This document shows positions 11,298 to 12,808 of a DNA stretch of 12,808 nucleotides, piece after piece. Below the pieces are notes generated by a model, which had not been told where the DNA came from, ran no database searches, and saw only the letters and a list, made by a program, of their open reading frames with translations. The stretch's first letter is position 1. Each line of letters starts with the position of its first letter. The DNA lies in contig JACZTW010000079.1 of NCBI GenBank assembly GCA_022573485.1, forward strand, positions 1-12,808, written 5' to 3'. The stretch is from Planctomycetota bacterium (GTDB lineage: Bacteria > Planctomycetota > Phycisphaerae > UBA1845 > CAIVHJ01). The position numbers were made by a program, and so were the translations under genes.

Positions 11298-12446
11298 TCA
11301 CCAAACCGGGCCGGGCTGGTAGGCCGGCGCCGGGAAACAGTGGTCCGCCCACCCCGGTCCGTTCCACATCAAGTGTCCGATGAAGCCCAGCGTATAGAGT
11401 TGGGCCTCTCCATTATTTTGCACATAATACCCATTCACTTGGACGGGCTCCAGCCGCCCGCCTCGAATCCTGAAGTTGCCGGTGTGCATCACTTCATCGC
11501 CGCTGCGAACGGCGTCCGTTCTCACTTCATACTTGACCGGCTTAGCGTGCCCGTCCGCAAAGCCGACGTTGTGCTGACGCATGATCCCGTGGTTGCCCAT
11601 GGCATAGGTCTCGGGATCGTTCTGCGGCTGGTACCAACCGTTCCAGCCGGAAGCATAGAATCCGTGCGTCTCCTTGAGCATAGTAACCTTCGACACATTG
11701 GGAATCTGTGAGTACGGTCTTAACCAGGGGCCCATGGTCGTCACCAGGTTGCCGGGATTGCCCAGGATGATCGAGTCGGTGGCGTAGCTGTTGCCCATGG
11801 CCTCGTAAAAGCTGGTGTCCTCCTTGTGCCAGATGTACATGCCCATATAGATGCCGTTCCCAGTCGCGCCGGCCCCGTCCTTTCCAGACACGAACCCGAC
11901 ATCCGAGGGGCACTTGAACGCGTCGAATTCGAGGCGCTCGTCGCTTTGCATTGCCTGAATATCTTGACCGTACAACTCCTGCATACCACCCTTATAAATG
12001 TATTGGTTCAGCGGGCGCGTGGTGGGACCCATGCGGTTTCCGGTGGAATACCGCGCGTACCCCGTAATCGGGTCGAAACCGCCCAACCCGCTGCTCGTCA
12101 CTTCCTGGTAATCGTGCTTGCCGCTCTTGCCGCCGTAGGCCTTGCGAGCCGCCGAGAGGTATTTCCCGCTGGTCCAGTCGATGCCGCCGGGCGCCGTCAA
12201 AAACCGTGCGTGTAGTGGCACCAGATACTCGGACGGGTCATCCTGGGCATAGGAGTAGCCCGCACTCAGTTGGTCGCGGAGGTTGGCTATGCACTTGGCA
12301 GATTTGGCCTGCTCTCGTGCGCGGCCCAGCGAGGGCAGCAGAATGGATATGAGCAAGGCAATGATGGCGATGACCACCAGCAACTCCACGAGCGTGAAGC
12401 CCCACTTCGGATCAGCTTGATGCCTGCGAAGTTTCGAAGCCGTCAT
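11298..12446 (-). CDS. Pseudopilin-like protein with H-x-DG type C-terminus (cassette 1)
   Basis: Paralog of the gene at 9155-10300. ATG 12446, with GGAGG 6 nt upstream, gives 382 residues. The leader MTASKLRRHQADPKWG ends in Gly16, followed by FTLVELLVV with Glu at mature position 5; the helix reaches about residue 40, then GRAREQAKSAKC (Cys52). Shared motifs in order: YGGKSGKH, TRPLNQYIYKG, FKCPSDVG (Cys179), EAMGNSYA, GNHGIMRQHNVGFADGHA, VKYEVRT and GPGWADHCFPAP (Cys370). The His-to-DG distance is 11 residues in both copies, against 9 in the classic H-X9-DG family. The first 52 residues and the motifs are near-identical between paralogs while the rest differs widely, so the duplication is old or the variable parts evolve fast. 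Prepilin peptidase should process it; the cellular role is unknown. Confidence 0.88.
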   Translation of the reverse strand: MTASKLRRHQADPKWGFTLVELLVVIAIIALLISILLPSLGRAREQAKSAKCIANLRDQLSAGYSYAQDDPSEYLVPLHARFLTAPGGIDWTSGKYLSAARKAYGGKSGKHDYQEVTSSGLGGFDPITGYARYSTGNRMGPTTRPLNQYIYKGGMQELYGQDIQAMQSDERLEFDAFKCPSDVGFVSGKDGAGATGNGIYMGMYIWHKEDTSFYEAMGNSYATDSIILGNPGNLVTTMGPWLRPYSQIPNVSKVTMLKETHGFYASGWNGWYQPQNDPETYAMGNHGIMRQHNVGFADGHAKPVKYEVRTDAVRSGDEVMHTGNFRIRGGRLEPVQVNGYYVQNNGEAQLYTLGFIGHLMWNGPGWADHCFPAPAYQPGPVW

Positions 12447-12519
12447 AATTTGCCTCCAGGACAAAAGTAATGCGTGCTGTGCTCGCACATGGCATGTTGG
12501 AATGAGGCGAAAACCACCC

Positions 12520-12529
12520 ACGCGCATGC
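12520..12529 (-). promoter_or_regulatory. Shared leader block 2, cassette 1
   Basis: GCATGCGCGT on the minus strand, 73 nt before the ATG; counterpart of 10367-10376. It includes the palindrome GCATGC. Confidence 0.4.
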
Positions 12530-12543
12530 ACACCATGCGGTGG

Positions 12544-12567
12544 CGATACGCTGTTGGTTGCGACCAG
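12544..12567 (-). promoter_or_regulatory. Shared leader block 1, cassette 1
   Basis: CTGGTCGCAA, seven variable bases, CGTATCG; counterpart of 10417-10440. It begins about 25 nt after the -10 box, against about 21 nt in the other cassette. Confidence 0.55.
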
Positions 12568-12592
12568 ATTGAGAAATCCTAGGACCATGAAT

Positions 12593-12621
12593 ATCCTAAG
12601 CCCCTCCGGCACCAGTGTCAA
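12593..12621 (-). promoter_or_regulatory. Promoter of cassette 1
   Basis: TTGACA (12616-12621), 17-bp spacer, TAGGAT (12593-12598; four of six bases). Same -35 and spacer length as cassette 2. The spacer contains a 12-mer that is repeated 83 bp upstream. Confidence 0.65.
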
Positions 12622-12696
12622 GCGAGAATCGGGGCCTGGGCGGTCCCCAGCGGTCCAGAATCCGCAGCTTCTGAGCGACTGGAACCCTCCGGCACC
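12602..12696. repeat. 12-bp direct repeat GGTGCCGGAGGG at the cassette 1 promoter
   Basis: Exact copies (minus-strand reading) at 12602-12613, inside the promoter spacer, and at 12685-12696. The 83-bp distance is close to eight helical turns, so both would face the same side of the DNA. A paired operator is possible; chance in GC-rich DNA is also possible. Confidence 0.35.
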
Positions 12697-12808
12697 CGGG
12701 GCTCTGACGCCCTGAGACCGCCGCGCCTTGACGGCACGGGCATCGGCGACTAAGAAGAACTCCTCAGCCCCGTCCACGGGCATTCGACCGCCCACGCAGG
12801 CAACGTCG
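12622..12808. other. Unassigned stretch at the right edge
   Basis: No gene can be supported. One minus-strand frame stays open from the edge across the cassette 1 promoter and start codon to 12412, so it is probably not real. The other minus-strand frames stop at about 12766 and 12749; either could be the last codons of a gene beyond the window, but the sequence is too short to judge. Confidence 0.3.

Noticed and set aside
12412..12808. Minus-strand open frame entering from the right edge
   Set aside because: It crosses the cassette 1 promoter, leader, ribosome binding site and start in another frame and shows no family signature in its downstream half; its first 50 codons at the edge remain uncertain.

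Overview
The window reads as a piece of a planctomycete chromosome, probably Phycisphaerae-like. The evidence is two pseudopilins of the type abundant in Planctomycetota (FTLVELLVV signal, then LISILLPSL.RARE) next to an S10 ribosomal-protein cluster, in moderately GC-rich DNA. This is inference from protein style; no 16S rRNA is present. Every gene I can support lies on the minus strand, so transcription runs from the right edge to the left.

Right part (about 8600-12808), accessory region: a two-gene cassette is present twice in tandem. Each copy has its own promoter (TTGACA, 17 bp, -10), a leader of roughly 140-155 nt, a 381-382 residue pseudopilin, and then a 133-135 residue protein with one N-terminal membrane helix, a disordered linker and a tail of alternating basic and acidic blocks. 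The leaders share short conserved blocks. The space between the cassettes holds a cluster of palindromes, and the second cassette ends at a strong intrinsic terminator.

Middle part (7991-8598): about 600 nt without a normal gene, but filled with inverted repeats, a possible -10 box, and a 10-codon ORF with an excellent ribosome binding site. I read it as a long structured leader or RNA upstream of fusA.

Left part (1-7990), housekeeping region: fusA (EF-G) is followed, without tuf, by rpsJ-rplC-rplD-rplW-rplB-rpsS-rplV-rpsC-rplP-rpmC-rpsQ-rplN, the canonical S10/spc order; rplN runs off the left edge. A promoter plus a terminator-like hairpin precede rpsJ and look like an attenuator. A second leader-like gap with two hairpins separates rpsJ from rplC. 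The remaining genes are 4-37 nt apart and form one operon.

The translation genes supply ribosome subunits and the translocation GTPase. The cassette genes are envelope proteins of unknown role. The duplicated cassette with conserved leaders and the fusA-upstream RNA region are the parts most likely to be undescribed.
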